64,000 nt of DNA from Istiophorus platypterus (Eukaryota; Chordata; Actinopteri; Istiophoriformes; Istiophoridae): NCBI GenBank assembly GCA_016859345.1, contig CM029120.1, positions 1,387,501 to 1,451,500 on the forward strand, read 5' to 3'. The position numbers and the translations under genes were made by a program. Below are positions 35,151-45,929 of the stretch, piece by piece. Below the pieces are notes generated by a model, which did no database searches, was not told the DNA's origin, and saw only the letters and a program-made list of their open reading frames with translations. The stretch's first letter is position 1. Every line of letters starts with the position of its first letter.

Positions 35151-36705
35151 ATGTGCTTCCCCTCAGGCCATGGTGGCGTGTTATCCTGGAAACGGGGCAG
35201 GTTACGTCAAGCATGTGGACAACCCCAACTGTGATGGACGCTGCATCACCTGCATCTACTACCTCAACAAGAACTGGAATGCCAAGGTGTGTTCGAGGAC
35301 CCGTGTTTATATTGACACACATTTATAACAAATATATTTATTACACATTTAATCGTGATTTTTATCGACAGAGATTCAGGTACTGAAGCGTGTGATTTTA
35401 ATTCAGATTTTGAAACTTCCTGTCTGATGTGGACAAAAGACGAAGGGGAAGTTTACGACTTTGAGCTGTTTTTCTAAAACACACATTTTGATGACATCGC
35501 TTTTGAAAGTTTTGCCTTTTTCGACTTGATGAGGGATCAGGGCCGATGGGAATTCGTTGACCCTTGACAGACAGAAGTTCCCAAACACTTTCCTAAAAAT
35601 TAAAAACCTGAATTTTGAGAATCTGACACAGGAGGTTGAAGAGAACATTTAAGTCCTGACAGCGAAGGAAGTTAAATGAGAATAATAAATAAGAGCCCAG
35701 GCATCGACCGAGACCAAATATCTAAGCTAAGAGGGAAAAGCGCTGATTCTAGTGATGTTAAAGAAAGTAAATAAAGATTTGTGTAGTTGTATCGACAAAA
35801 AGAACAACAAACATATGCAGGTGGAAACAGAAACTTCCTGAACATTCAGACGCTTCGTTGACTTGTGTTTAGTCTCAAGTTTAACAGTTATTTCCAGACT
35901 TAAAAGGGGGAGAGCACCTGGTTTTGTCGCGTAAACAGCTGATATCTATGTTGTTGTTGTTGTTTATCATCAGCATGGCGGCGTCCTCAGGATCTTCCCC
36001 GAGGGGAAACCCGACGTTGCCGACATCCAGCCGCTGTTCGACCGGCTGCTCTTCTTCTGGTCCGACCGCAGGAACCCACACGAGGTGCAGCCCTCCTACG
36101 CCACCAGGTGAGCGACCGGCAGACCGACCGACCGATCGATCGATCGATCGACCCACAATTAGTCAGTCGCTTATCGATGATAACCGACCTGAAAAACCCC
36201 AAACTTTTGAAGGGTCACATCACCTAAATCTCATCTTCCTGACACGCTTCCGTCTGTGTGAATAGATTTTCGCTGGACTGAGCATATGATCGTCTCCAGT
36301 TCATTTTTTTTTTAATTCATTTTTTTTTTTTTTTACAATATTTCAGTTTTAAAAACAGCTCTCAGATCTTCACTAAAGTCATAGGAAAAGTGTTGTAGTG
36401 AAAAACTTAGTTAAAAAAATTGAAACAAAACTAAAAAGTAAACTTTTTGCTTCCAAAATAATACAAAAGGTGCATAAATATACTTAAAATCTCCATAACC
36501 TGCATCAATAATCCGTACATTGTGATTTTGTCATATTGTTTTCTATTGAAGTAAAGAGCACAAAAGTCCAGTATCAGAACCTCAGAGTTGCACTGAAAAT
36601 TAAAAATAAAATTAAAAAAACGACCAAGATATGAAAATAACAAGATTTTAATCTGACACTTGATTGACAGCTGGTTTTACTACACACAGACTGGCACTGG
36701 ACAAC

Positions 36706-36746
<41 letters not shown>

Positions 36747-38808
36747 AATATATTTCACAGAACCTGTGTGATTTTTAATTCAACTCTTCTCAATAAAGTT
36801 AATGAAAAAATAATTTGTTCTTCATATATAAAAACTAAATAAAGTGCTGTTGTTTTTAAAAGAAAACAAAACATCCATCTATAAGTAACTGGCGCCACCT
36901 GCTGGTGTGATTGTATAATAACAGTGAGTTTTTCACACACTCATACTGAGGCCAGTTTTACCTCCGTTTCTTCTCTGTCCTCCGTGAATGTAAAGCTGCT
37001 AATGTCCTGACCTCTGACCTCTTCACTGATTGGTTGGTTCGAGTTCTGCCGACCTATAGAAATCAGATCTTACGTGAAAGTAGCCGACAATGTTTTTAAA
37101 AAAAAGAAAAGAAAAAAAATATATTTTTCCATCAGCAAACAAAAAAATCAGACTTAAACCTATACGGGAACAGACTTTCAAATTAAAACCCAGAGCTTCT
37201 AGTAAACAGTGCTGTGTGTTTTTTTCCAGGTACGCCATCACGGTTTGGTATTTTGATTCTGAGGAGCGAGCTGAGGCCAAGAGGCGCTTCAGGGACTTGA
37301 CAGGTACAAGCACACACACACACACACACACAGCTGATCAGTCATTGATTGTTTAGATTCCTTCAGCACTGCGTCTACAATCCAAACCTGTAAATACTCA
37401 GCCTGGACCTTCCTGTGCCTCCTCTTTTTCACAATACACAAATCATCAAAGAGCGAGACACAATTATACAATGTTCTATTCTGGTGATGTGTTTGTTATA
37501 TTTCTTCACAGATTATTTTTAAACACTTTTTAAACGTGCTCCGCATTTTAGTCCATAAATACAACTGTTCCATAAATTCCCTCCCTCATCCATTACAGTC
37601 GTTCTCATTCTGTAATGTTGACTTTCTCTCATTTAAAACAACTTCTAGACCATTTATTAATAACCATTTACTTGTACATATGGAAGATTTACTTCGTAAA
37701 TATCAACCAGATCTCTGCATTTTAACTGAATATAAATTTGATTTATTGATTCTCGATCAGAAGTTTGGTTCAAAATTTTCCAGCAACAGTCTACACAAAC
37801 TGAGGGAATAATCTATCTAAATCAAACATTATGTATTAAAAAAATGTGTGAGTAAACATTTACCAGAAAAATACAAAAATATCAAAGATGAATGTGAAGG
37901 TGAATCATTATGTAAATAAAAGAGAAGCATTTTTCATAAGAAAACACTTTAAATGTGAATGGTTCATTATTAATGTACTTTTCTATTCCCATCCCACAGG
38001 TTTTAATTGATGCTTGCATTAAATTTAACTGACTTTTATCAATATTTGTATGGTGTCATGTAATATGTCTGGCTTTGTTCTATATTCGTCTTACTGTCAG
38101 AAAATCCCACGGGCAGAATTCAACCGATATAAAATGTCAGAGAATAAAAGAAAACAAAACCTGTTAGAGTTTGTTACCTTGTTTTGTCCAATAAACTGTT
38201 TGTTAAGAAAAACATCATATAATCGCACAAGTTTTCAATTCAACTTTATTTATATAGCATCACATCATAACAGACATTATCTCAGGGCACTTTTCATACA
38301 GAGCAGGTCGGGACCAGGCTCTTTTATTATTATTTACAGAGACACAACATTTGCCAATTAAACAAAAAAACAACAACAACAAAAAAACCCAGTAGCTCCT
38401 CAAAAGTAGGAAGTTTGAATGAGATATTGTTTAGTTGATCAACTGTTCGTTTCCACCCAACTTTAAACTTTCGATCTGGGAGATTTCAGCCCGTTTTGTT
38501 GGGGACTATTTTCAGAGGCGGATTAATCCACATATGGTGCTGTAGTGAATATTTGTGGCAGCGGGACATCGTGTTTGTGTGTGTGTGTGTGTGTGTGTGT
38601 GCTCACGGCTGAGTCTAAATAAACTACGGTACACATGTGTGACACTTTTACTGTAGTTTGGTTCTGATTTAATTTGCTCTGTCGTTGGTCTTTTTCACAA
38701 ACACGTTTACGTAAGAGATTATATCCTGAATTATTGTTCGTACCTTGATGTTGCCGTGTCTCCTGTGTCTCAGTGTCCGCCGGGCAGCAGGGTAGCAGCT
38801 CCAGCTGA
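27076..38808 (+). CDS. egln3: HIF prolyl hydroxylase EGLN3 (PHD3), five exons
   Basis: Exons 27076-27435, 35167-35286, 35974-36107, 37230-37303 and 38774-38808 join in frame to 240 residues (human 239). EGLN3 is an Fe(II)/2-oxoglutarate dioxygenase that hydroxylates HIF-alpha prolines in an oxygen-dependent way. Exon 1 gives MPFIDSVSDADLERLALERV, GALQDGRLAG, SIRGDKIAWV and CEAISFLLNRIDKL. Exon 2 holds AMVACYPGNGAGYVKHVDNP with iron ligands His136 and Asp138, and YYLNKNWNAK. Exon 3 gives the third ligand His196 and the 2-oxoglutarate-binding Arg205 in SDRRNPHEVQPSYATR. Exon 4 is YAITVWYFDSEERAEAKRRF. The tiny exon 5 adds VSAGQQGSSSS. All active-site residues are intact. Against human there is one residue fewer at the exon 2/3 junction (K-HGG). 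Intron 1 is 7.7 kb. The start was chosen by the family N-terminus. Confidence 0.97.
29500..29840. repeat. Dispersed teleost repeat, 'TTAATCGATTAATC' family copy
   Basis: Begins CAGTTAATCGATTAATCAGT and ends near TAATTCATTCATCGAGAAAA and TAGATAATCGATAAC, with TTCTCTGACATTTTATAGG between. Diverged copy of the family seen at 16.3, 31.2 and 40 kb. Confidence 0.6.
30253..30467. repeat. Two (CA)n microsatellites
   Basis: CA tracts at about 30253-30284 and 30422-30467; the second is followed by ACACGTGCACAC. Confidence 0.95.
31190..31320. repeat. Dispersed teleost repeat, family copy
   Basis: CCCATTTGAGAAGCTGGAAC, then ATATCAAAATAGTTACAAAT and GCTGATCGACTAATCGGTGA: a clear 3' half of the same family as 16255-16385. 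Confidence 0.75.
31580..32030 (+). promoter_or_regulatory. Candidate intronic hypoxia-responsive element region
   Basis: GC-rich block in EGLN3 intron 1 with CACACGT at 31711-31717 (ACGTG on the minus strand), nearby CACAG motifs around 31765-31776, an AGATAAGATAA GATA pair near 31818, and TACGTGC at 32018-32024. The human EGLN3 gene is reported to carry a functional HRE in intron 1, so position and motif agree; function here is inferred. Confidence 0.35.
32730..32760. repeat. (AAT)n microsatellite
   Basis: About ten AAT units. Confidence 0.9.
35077..35149 (+). repeat. (GT)n tract next to the EGLN3 exon 2 acceptor
   Basis: 73 nt of uninterrupted GT repeat ending only 17 nt before exon 2 (CATGTGCTTCCCCTCAG lies between). 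The tract takes the place of most of the usual upstream polypyrimidine region, so only TTCCCCTC remains as pyrimidine stretch. Confidence 0.97.
36121..36153. repeat. (GACC)n(GATC)n tetranucleotide tract
   Basis: Compound short tandem repeat 14 nt after the EGLN3 exon 3 donor. Confidence 0.9.
36892..36905 (-). promoter_or_regulatory. CTCF-like motif in EGLN3 intron 3
   Basis: The minus strand reads CCAGCAGGTGGCGC, which fits the vertebrate CTCF core CCASYAGRKGGCRS at all 14 positions. Occupancy is unknown. Confidence 0.45.
38235..38365. repeat. Teleost interspersed repeat ('TTTATTTATATAGCA...CAGAGCAGGTC')
   Basis: AATTCAACTTTATTTATATA, CAGGGCACTTTTCATACAG, AGCAGGTCGGGACCAG and TTTACAGAGACACAACA occur in the order found in a very abundant fish repeat (LINE 3'-tail-like or SINE-like). 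Superfamily not assigned. Confidence 0.65.
38498..38531. repeat. 34-bp dispersed motif, copy 1
   Basis: GTTGGGGACTATTTTCAGAG continuing to GCGGATTAATCCAC. The same 34 bp with one change recurs at 60471-60504. Confidence 0.85.
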
Positions 38809-40745
38809 TCGCCAGGAAACGCCGCCACCTGGTGTTTGTCGCCCCGAAGTGTGGGAGAGGACAGCAGGACCCCCCCCACCTCCCTCCCCCCAGCACCCGA
38901 ACCTTCCGGAAACGCTGAGAGAAAAGGAGGAGGACCAAAAAAAAGGTTCACTCTGTCCTGGACTCTGGAGGAGCCCAGAGGGTCTTTAAGTCTTTAACGA
39001 AGGATCTACATGCCCTCACGCTCGGCCGGCGTCCGGGAAGGAGGGGACGGCGCCGCCGGAACCAGAGGAACGATAGTTCACCGGTGGGGGGGCAGGTGCT
39101 CCGGGAACCCCCCCCCCCCACTTTACATTTTGTCCGTGCAGTACTCTCTCTTCTGATTTCTTTAGCACTGAGGTGGGGGGGCACCTTTTAACGCACCTTT
39201 TTAAGCTCCGCCTCCGACCCGCCATCGGACGAGGGGAAACCGGAGAGACGGCGAGCCCGGGCCGATGCTCACGGACAGGAAGAAAACGGAGGCTCCGGCT
39301 CCGGCGCTGGCGCCTCCCGCGCTGCAACGCCATTCTCACAAAACCTTCAGATCCAGACGAGGAAGGACGAGAATTTTCATTCACGAAGGAACGTTTACAT
39401 CAGTTTACATCTCAGTGTCCAAACAACATGAGCTGGAACTCATGGCACCGTAAAAGACTAGGACAAAAAAAAGTTAAATCTAGAAGAGTTAATCGCGACA
39501 GCACCAACGCAGCACCACCGACGTCATGATAACAGACACAATGTAGTTTATTATAAAAGAAAACAAATAACACAACAACGAGCATCCGACCAGCTGAGTC
39601 CAGGCGTCGACCCCTCGCGGGACACCGGACGCCTCAGCGGCGGGCGAGCGGCACCGCATCAGTGCCGGACACGGATCGGTGGCAGGATGTAATCGAGTAC
39701 ATTTACTCCGGGGCTTCTACTCGGCCACTTTTCAGAGAGAAGATACTGCACTACGTTCATCCGACAGCCGTCACGTTACAAGCGAGACGTCCGAACATAC
39801 AGAGAGCTCTTTGAGTATGAGGCTCCGCTATAGATTAAAGGGCCCAAAAGTGTATTTGATCCGAGCCGAGGTGGTTTAATCAGAAATTGTTTTGATAATC
39901 ACGAGCTGTTTTTCATCTCTTCTTGGTTCTTGCTCCTGAAATGTGACAATTTGCTGCTTTTTACTTGTCACTTCTTTAATCTTTTAAACTAATACTAAAT
40001 GATCTTCCGGTTTGGATGGTGTCAGTTTGGGTCCTGGTGATTGTTTCTCAATGTTTTCTCATCCTTTACGAAAGTACTGCAAAAAAAACCCTCAAATCAG
40101 TCAAATACAAGTCTGTAGTCGATTAATGAAAAAAAAAAATTAGATCAATCCGGAATTTACGAGTAATCGTTAGTTTCAGTTCTATAAAAAAATTGAAAAA
40201 AAAATCTCCTCTACCTTCACCTATAACATTAAAATGCTGATCAAACATTAACACACAAGTCATAAATTATATTTATATAATATCATTAAAATGACATTTT
40301 TCTGCATATCAAAAATTCACTTACAAAAAATTGTGAAATGTTACCGGGGTAAAATAAGTGTTTTCAGGAGTGTTATCAGTACTTTTACTCAAGTAAAAGT
40401 ATCCGACTACTTCTCCTACCACTGGTACCAATCATGGGGAAACTGGGAACCAGTAAAGTTGTTTGTTCGTTCATAATCATGGTGATGATGTTCATAATGT
40501 GTTTGCACAAAACAACAACTTGTATCACAATCCTCTTGTTTTCAAAGAAAACGGGATGTTTGTTTGCAAAATGTCACATCACCTCCCGGAACTTCAGGGC
40601 CACTGTACTTTATTGTGAAAAGTTGAATTGCATGTTTCCATGTTCGGCACTGAACCAAAAAATCAAAAAACAAACAAAAAAACAAATGGATATTTGAAAA
40701 CTGTCTGCTGTATTTGTAAGGTCACAGTCAAGGAAATTAAATAAA
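38809..40745 (+). other. Probable EGLN3 3' UTR and flank
   Basis: No further coding exon is recognised after the stop. The first canonical AATAAA is at 40740-40745, so the 3' UTR could extend about 1.9 kb, but it crosses repeat copies (39680-39790; 39885-40190; 40375-40430), which makes a shorter UTR with a variant signal possible. Confidence 0.35.
39680..40435. repeat. Cluster of dispersed repeat fragments
   Basis: GAGTACATTTACTCCGGGGC (39694-39713) and the inverted TACTTTTACTCAAGTAAAAG (40379-40400) belong to the 'AAGTACATTTACT' family. Between them, 39885-40190 with GTAGTCGATTAATGAA and AGTAATCGTTAGTTTCAG is the 'TTAATCGATTAATC' family, so one repeat sits inside the other. Confidence 0.5.
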
Positions 40746-42916
40746 ATTGAAAAGTGATTCTGAATCGCACTAAACCCACTGGTGAATTATTTCACAGGAG
40801 CGTAACTAACAGCCCAAATAAAACGTTTTGTAAAGTTTGTCATTTAAAGAGTTGAATAATGATGAATTACTGAATAATGACAGAAACAGAAAAAGTTTTC
40901 TGGACTTTAAAGAGGAGCCGTATTTCTCTTTGTTTCCCGGAAATAAATCCAAACCCTGCTTTGTTTTGGAGAAACAATTTCAAGTCTGGATGGGTTGTTT
41001 GTTGTTTTTTTTTTTTGCTCCCGGGTCTTAAAAATGGCCGCCAGGGCCCCCTCTCTGCCCCCCCTCCCCGCGGACGGAGAGGGATGACGAGGACCAGAGG
41101 TTCCACCGATGCGGCGGGTTCGTCGGGAGGCGTGTGAAGAGAGAGCGGATGAAGAAGCGCTGCTCCGATCCGGCGGCTCCTCTCTGGTCCCTGAGCCTTT
41201 TGCTGCAGCCTCGACCCGACGGCCTCCGATTTTAATATTTCGACGCTGACGGACGTCTCAGACCAGATCCTCAGCTGAAAAGCTCTGTGAAGCGTCAGAG
41301 TGTTTACAGGTGCGTTGAATACAACCTGGTTTCCGTGCAGCGTCCTGCTTTTTTCTGATAACCACAAAGTTTCTCGACTTCGTGGTCAAATCTAAAGCGC
41401 CTCTAGTGGCCTCTAGGTGCTCATTACACCTTCCTGATGAGGCCTTTGGTCTCAGTCTCACCAGCGATGGAGCTGAAGGTCAATGGGGTCATTAAAACTC
41501 CTGTGGAGAGCAGGAGGGTCCTCTAATCATTTCGCGTCATAAAGCTCTTTGTTAATGTCACATAGTCTCACATATAGCCGAAAGTCTGGACACGTGACAG
41601 AGACAGAGAAACTGAATCCAGCCCCTGCTGCTGCTAAAAAAAATGGGAAATTTTGAAAATAATGAAAAACAGTAATTGCAGGATTTGTGCCTCCTGTGCT
41701 GCAGTTAAAAAAAACTCCAGATAGTATGTCCAACTTCTGCATACAACTGTACAAAAGAGTAAAAAAACAACATAATTATCCTGCTATTTCACCACATTTA
41801 TTAATATTTATTTTGATTTATTGTTTTTTGCTGCTGTGGACAAGAGGGGGAATGTGGCGACCAGGCAGATGTCGAGCAGATCGTTCTTCGCCGAGCATCC
41901 GTAGGATTAATCCCTCGAAAGTTTTGCTTAAAAGTTCAGTCTTACACTTCACTTATGTTTCTGAAAATATGCTTTAAAAAAATAATAAACTCTATCTGTG
42001 GAACAAAGTCACAGGCGACCAAAACAGTTTTCTGCCCTTTCAAATGACTCCGACCTAAAAATTCACCACCAGTAAATCATTCGCATGCGGCGTGAGCTTG
42101 TTTCGACCTGCAGGGAGCAGCAGACGGGTGGAGCTAAATGCTCTGAGCTCCAGGACACAACTCGGGAACATTTCTGGAAACAAAAAGAAAATCAATTCAG
42201 AATTAGCTCTGAACACAGGAAACTGACCTTTTCTGTGGATGAGATGAAAGAGCAGAGTTATTGTGGACATTTGTTCAGTCAGTGTGTTTGACCTGCTGAC
42301 CAGGTTCATGATGTCTGTGGCAGAACATGTGTAGAATTTGATTTCAATATTATAAAGAAAAAAAGGGAGCGGAGGCCGACTTTGTTTCCTATAAATATTT
42401 TCACAATAAGAATTTTTATCCCTTTTTGAGCTGATCAGTTTTTTTTAACCAGAAAACAAAGATTAATAGATGAAGATAACAAATTTAAATTAAACTGAGG
42501 CTGTGAATTATAAATGAGCCACTTTGTTTTAATCCTCTGTTATTAGTCGATCAACCTGCAGTTTCGAGGTCTAAGATGAAACAGTGATTCTGCACCACAG
42601 TATAAAAGAACAGGAACCAGTAAAAGTTCCCGCATTCAAGATCCAAGCAAAGGAAAATTCATCATATTTTAAAAGTGGATCATATTTTATGTTTTGGTTG
42701 TTTTTTTAAAATGTACAACTGAAGAATAAAGTAGCAGAAAAATGAGATACTTTTCATTTTTGATTGAACAAAACTCCAACATTAAGAACCTCAGTTCCTG
42801 TTAATGTGGTTAAGTGTTTTGTGCTTTCCTGCACTTTCAATCAAATAACTAATGATCAGTGTCTGAAGTAAAATAAACTTTATTGTTATACATGATGTAT
42901 GCATTTATATATGTAT

Positions 42917-42985
<69 letters not shown>

Positions 42986-43460
42986 GTATTAGTGGTATTA
43001 TGGTTTATATACAGAACAGATGCAGACAACGGAAAAATTTAAAAAGTGCATGAAGTTCAACCACAACCATCAGTCTCCCTCATATGAATGTAGCTTTTAC
43101 TGTTTTGTGAAGTCAGACCCTGTAATATATATAAGTTACACAGAATATTCATTCATTTAAATGAGATATTATTGAATATCTTTCACATTTTGTTTTTACT
43201 TTTCATGCTCTTTTAGATGTGGAGCCCAAAAATTAGGATTTCTGCCTTTTTGTATGAACAAACTGTAGACGATTCTCAATAGAACCAAGGATGACAAAGA
43301 TGACAAAAAATTTAAAGATGACAAAAAGAAAATAAATCATATGAATGATTCTATAAACTTGTGAAGTTAAAAGCCTCTGTTTTTTAGTTTATTCATATAC
43401 TTAAAGAAACAGGATAAATATAAGTATAAAGCAGAGGCCGATGAGATGATTTGAACTCAC
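40746..43460. other. Intergenic DNA between EGLN3 and NPAS3
   Basis: No gene recognised. A GC-rich, CpG-containing block lies at 41030-41290. A (TA)n tract occupies 42919-42979. Confidence 0.6.
42919..42979. repeat. (TA)n microsatellite
   Basis: About 30 TA units, uninterrupted. Confidence 0.95.
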
Positions 43461-43514
43461 CTGTTCAGCGGTAGTTCTGCCGTTGAGCCTCTGGATGTCT
43501 CTGTAGCTCCACTC
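43461..43514 (-). other. Candidate minus-strand exon, gene unknown
   Basis: On the minus strand a 54-nt block is bounded by a T-rich acceptor ending TTTTACAG and a strong donor CAG|GTGAGT. It is open in two frames, one reading EWSYRDIQRLNGRTTAEQ. A CpG-rich block lies 300-550 nt upstream on that strand (43800-44060). I do not recognise the peptide. It could be a non-coding RNA exon, an alternative exon of an unknown transcript, or chance. Confidence 0.3.
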
Positions 43515-43799
43515 CTGTAAAATAAAAAAGAAAAAAAAGAGAAGCCATCACCACCTGCTCTGGGTGAAGACATGAAACATGCATCAGGTAAAAAAGATTC
43601 TGATACAGTTACTGATGACTCCTGCCTCTGTCCTATATAAACAGCAGTAGATGTTGGTTAGCCTGTAGACCAGACTCCATGTAAAAAACAAATAAATTTG
43701 AAGACTATATATATATAAATATATATCAATGAAGCAGAGGATAAAACAAACCCCAGATGGTAGATGAAACATAAAGCACAAAGGGGGACAAACAGGTAC

Positions 43800-44060
43800 A
43801 ACCTGCACCTGGAACCCACCACCTGCTCAGGTAAACACAGGGCGACCCGCACAGAGACGGAGCTCGGAGGACGCACGACAACAAGCAAAGCGTTAACGCA
43901 ACACACCTGAGTTACCGCACGTACTCCCGCGGCTGCACCGGCTGACACGTCGCCGCCAAACGGCGGCGAACCACACCGACATCGCAGGCCGAACTGGAGG
44001 ACGACAACTGACCGACCCCTCTTGGCAGAACAGAACCAGAACCGTGGGTCAAAGGTCAAA
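43800..44060. other. CpG-rich block, possible promoter
   Basis: GC- and CpG-richer than its surroundings, with CGCCGCCAAACGGCGGCG, an imperfect palindrome. Together with the candidate exon at 43461-43514 it may mark a minus-strand transcript start. Confidence 0.3.
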
Positions 44061-45929
44061 CCCACCTGGAAATCAGAGGGATTACGCTCTTTATAGCCTC
44101 AGAACTTGCCTAAGAATCGACACTTTTTTTTTAGGTTTTCCTCTGTATCACGTGATCCAGTGATGGATGTTTGCACATCCAATGGTTCCTGGGAAACAGG
44201 ACGAGTTAATGACAAATTAAGGGCAATTAATATTCAATAATATTAACAAATATAGGTTAAAAAGAATCTCTGAATCCAAGGTAACATACCTTCTGTTTTT
44301 TTACACATATTCATGAAGAAGAAGACTCTTAATGTTTAATGTAACATAATCCAAAAGACCTGATCACATAATTAATTGTTTTTTTGAGCTGAAAAACAAG
44401 TGGGAGAGATTTATTGCTGACCCGAGTCTTCCTCGACTTTTCCCCAAGTCTTCCTCTAGTCTTCCCTGATTCTTCTGCTAGTTTTCCCGAGTCTTCCTCA
44501 AACCTTCCCAGAGTCTTCCCGGAGTCTTCCCCGAGTCCGCGAACGTCTGCGGGTTTCGATGGCTCGTTCGGGTCACAGGCGTCAGGCCGTCAGTGATAAT
44601 CGATGGCGGCAGCGCTGATGGTCGCTGAGTGAGTTTCAGTGAATGATTTTCACCACCTCTCGTCCGTCCTCACCCGTTTTATTTTTTTCTCTTGTTTTTT
44701 TTGATAGCAAGCAGCATCCTGGGGAAGATTAGAGATCAATCTGGTTAATTTTGTTTATTTTTGCCTTCAAGTCTGACTTTTCTGATGGCAAACATGGAAA
44801 AAGAGTCACGACCGTTTTTACTTTCCCTCTTCAATGTTTTTCACGTGACCGGATTAAGCGTCGATGTTTCCTTTCAAAGCCAAGGAGGATTTATCAAACG
44901 ACGGCTCCTCTGGAAGCTTTTACCAGCGGCTCTGATACATCAGTAGGTTTTAATACTTCTGGAGGATGGACTTTGAGTCTCTGGCTCGAAGTCTAAGATC
45001 TGTTGAGGCCAGTGTGTCGAGGTTCACCTGCCCTTCAGTTTGACAAATCAGAACAGGCAGCAACACTTTGTAATTTACGCCGTACAACCTAGTTTCTTGC
45101 ATATCAAGGCCTTTAAAACAATGTGTCGACAACTTTGAAACCTCATCGCAGGTTGCGTCTTTCTGAGACCTGATCACCTCATCCAGAAGGGTTTTTTTTT
45201 TCCATTTGAGAAAACTAATTCAGTATCTCATAAGAAAAATCTTAATAATCTTAGGGGGTAGATTCATGCTGAGTTCACTGGTCTACTGAGAGTCATCACT
45301 CTGTGTGCTTTAGTCAACTCAAATAATCCCAGGACGCAACATGAAACTCGGAGAACGAGCGCTGGTCGTAGACAAATATAATAAATTCAGCGTAAAAACC
45401 TCGACTCCCCGTAGGAACATTAGAAGACTGTTTTTTTTCATCAGGAACTTAAACGTCATATCATGTCTCCAGTAGCGACGACGTGTCTCCAGAAATACTT
45501 GTACAGGTTTTTGTGATGTTTTGACTTCTGGTGCATGTTGGGAATTAGGGAGATCAGCCCCCCTGTGGACGCACGGATGAAAAAATTTTTTAAAAAGCGC
45601 TGGGTTTTTCATCTCCAGCGCTTTGTTTCATCATCCGTCCATCACGGCCGGTGATGAAAGGCCGCTCGTTACGCCCCCGGTGAACGACTGGCGCTGTCGG
45701 ATCTAAATTCCACATCAGACCTCCTCACTGAGATAGACAGCCAGAGGTTATTAGAAGGAGCTTCAGGTTCGAGCTCCTCAACACACACACACACGCACAC
45801 ACACACTGTGAAGAGCGCTGCCTGTGATCTATGATTCATGTGCGCTCATTTAAAATAGTGTGAAATATTTAAAGTCGGCTGGTCGGCCTCAGAGGGTCGG
45901 CTGACTGACCTCTCCGCTCTTATTACTGC
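44061..45929. other. Intergenic DNA
   Basis: No gene recognised. At 44424-44540 there is a degenerate tandem repeat of an about 12-15-bp GAGTCTTCCTC-like unit. A short (CA)n tract lies at 45781-45806. Confidence 0.55.

Larger units (their letters stand above)
27436..35166 (+). other. EGLN3 intron 1
   Basis: A 7.7-kb intron. It holds dispersed-repeat copies (29500-29840, 31190-31320), (CA)n tracts (30253-30284, 30422-30467), a GC-rich block with hypoxia-type cores (31580-32030), an (AAT)n tract (32730-32760) and a long (GT)n tract at its 3' end. No second set of EGLN exons is present. Confidence 0.8.
36108..37229 (+). other. EGLN3 intron 3
   Basis: 1.1-kb intron with the tetranucleotide tract above, a (CA)n tract at 36707-36744 and a consensus-quality CTCF-like site at 36892-36905. 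Otherwise AT-rich. Confidence 0.7.
37304..38773 (+). other. EGLN3 intron 4
   Basis: AT-rich intron of 1.47 kb. It holds the LINE-tail-like repeat at 38235-38365, the 34-bp dispersed motif at 38498-38531 and a (GT)n tract at 38573-38600. Confidence 0.7.

Noticed and set aside
37536..37811. 91-codon frame in EGLN3 intron 4 with a vague endonuclease-like phrase
   Set aside because: Similarity too weak and isolated to call a LINE remnant.
43658..44065. 135-codon minus-strand frame in the CpG-rich block
   Set aside because: No family resemblance; runs into a TA-rich stretch; kept only as a possible transcript start region.
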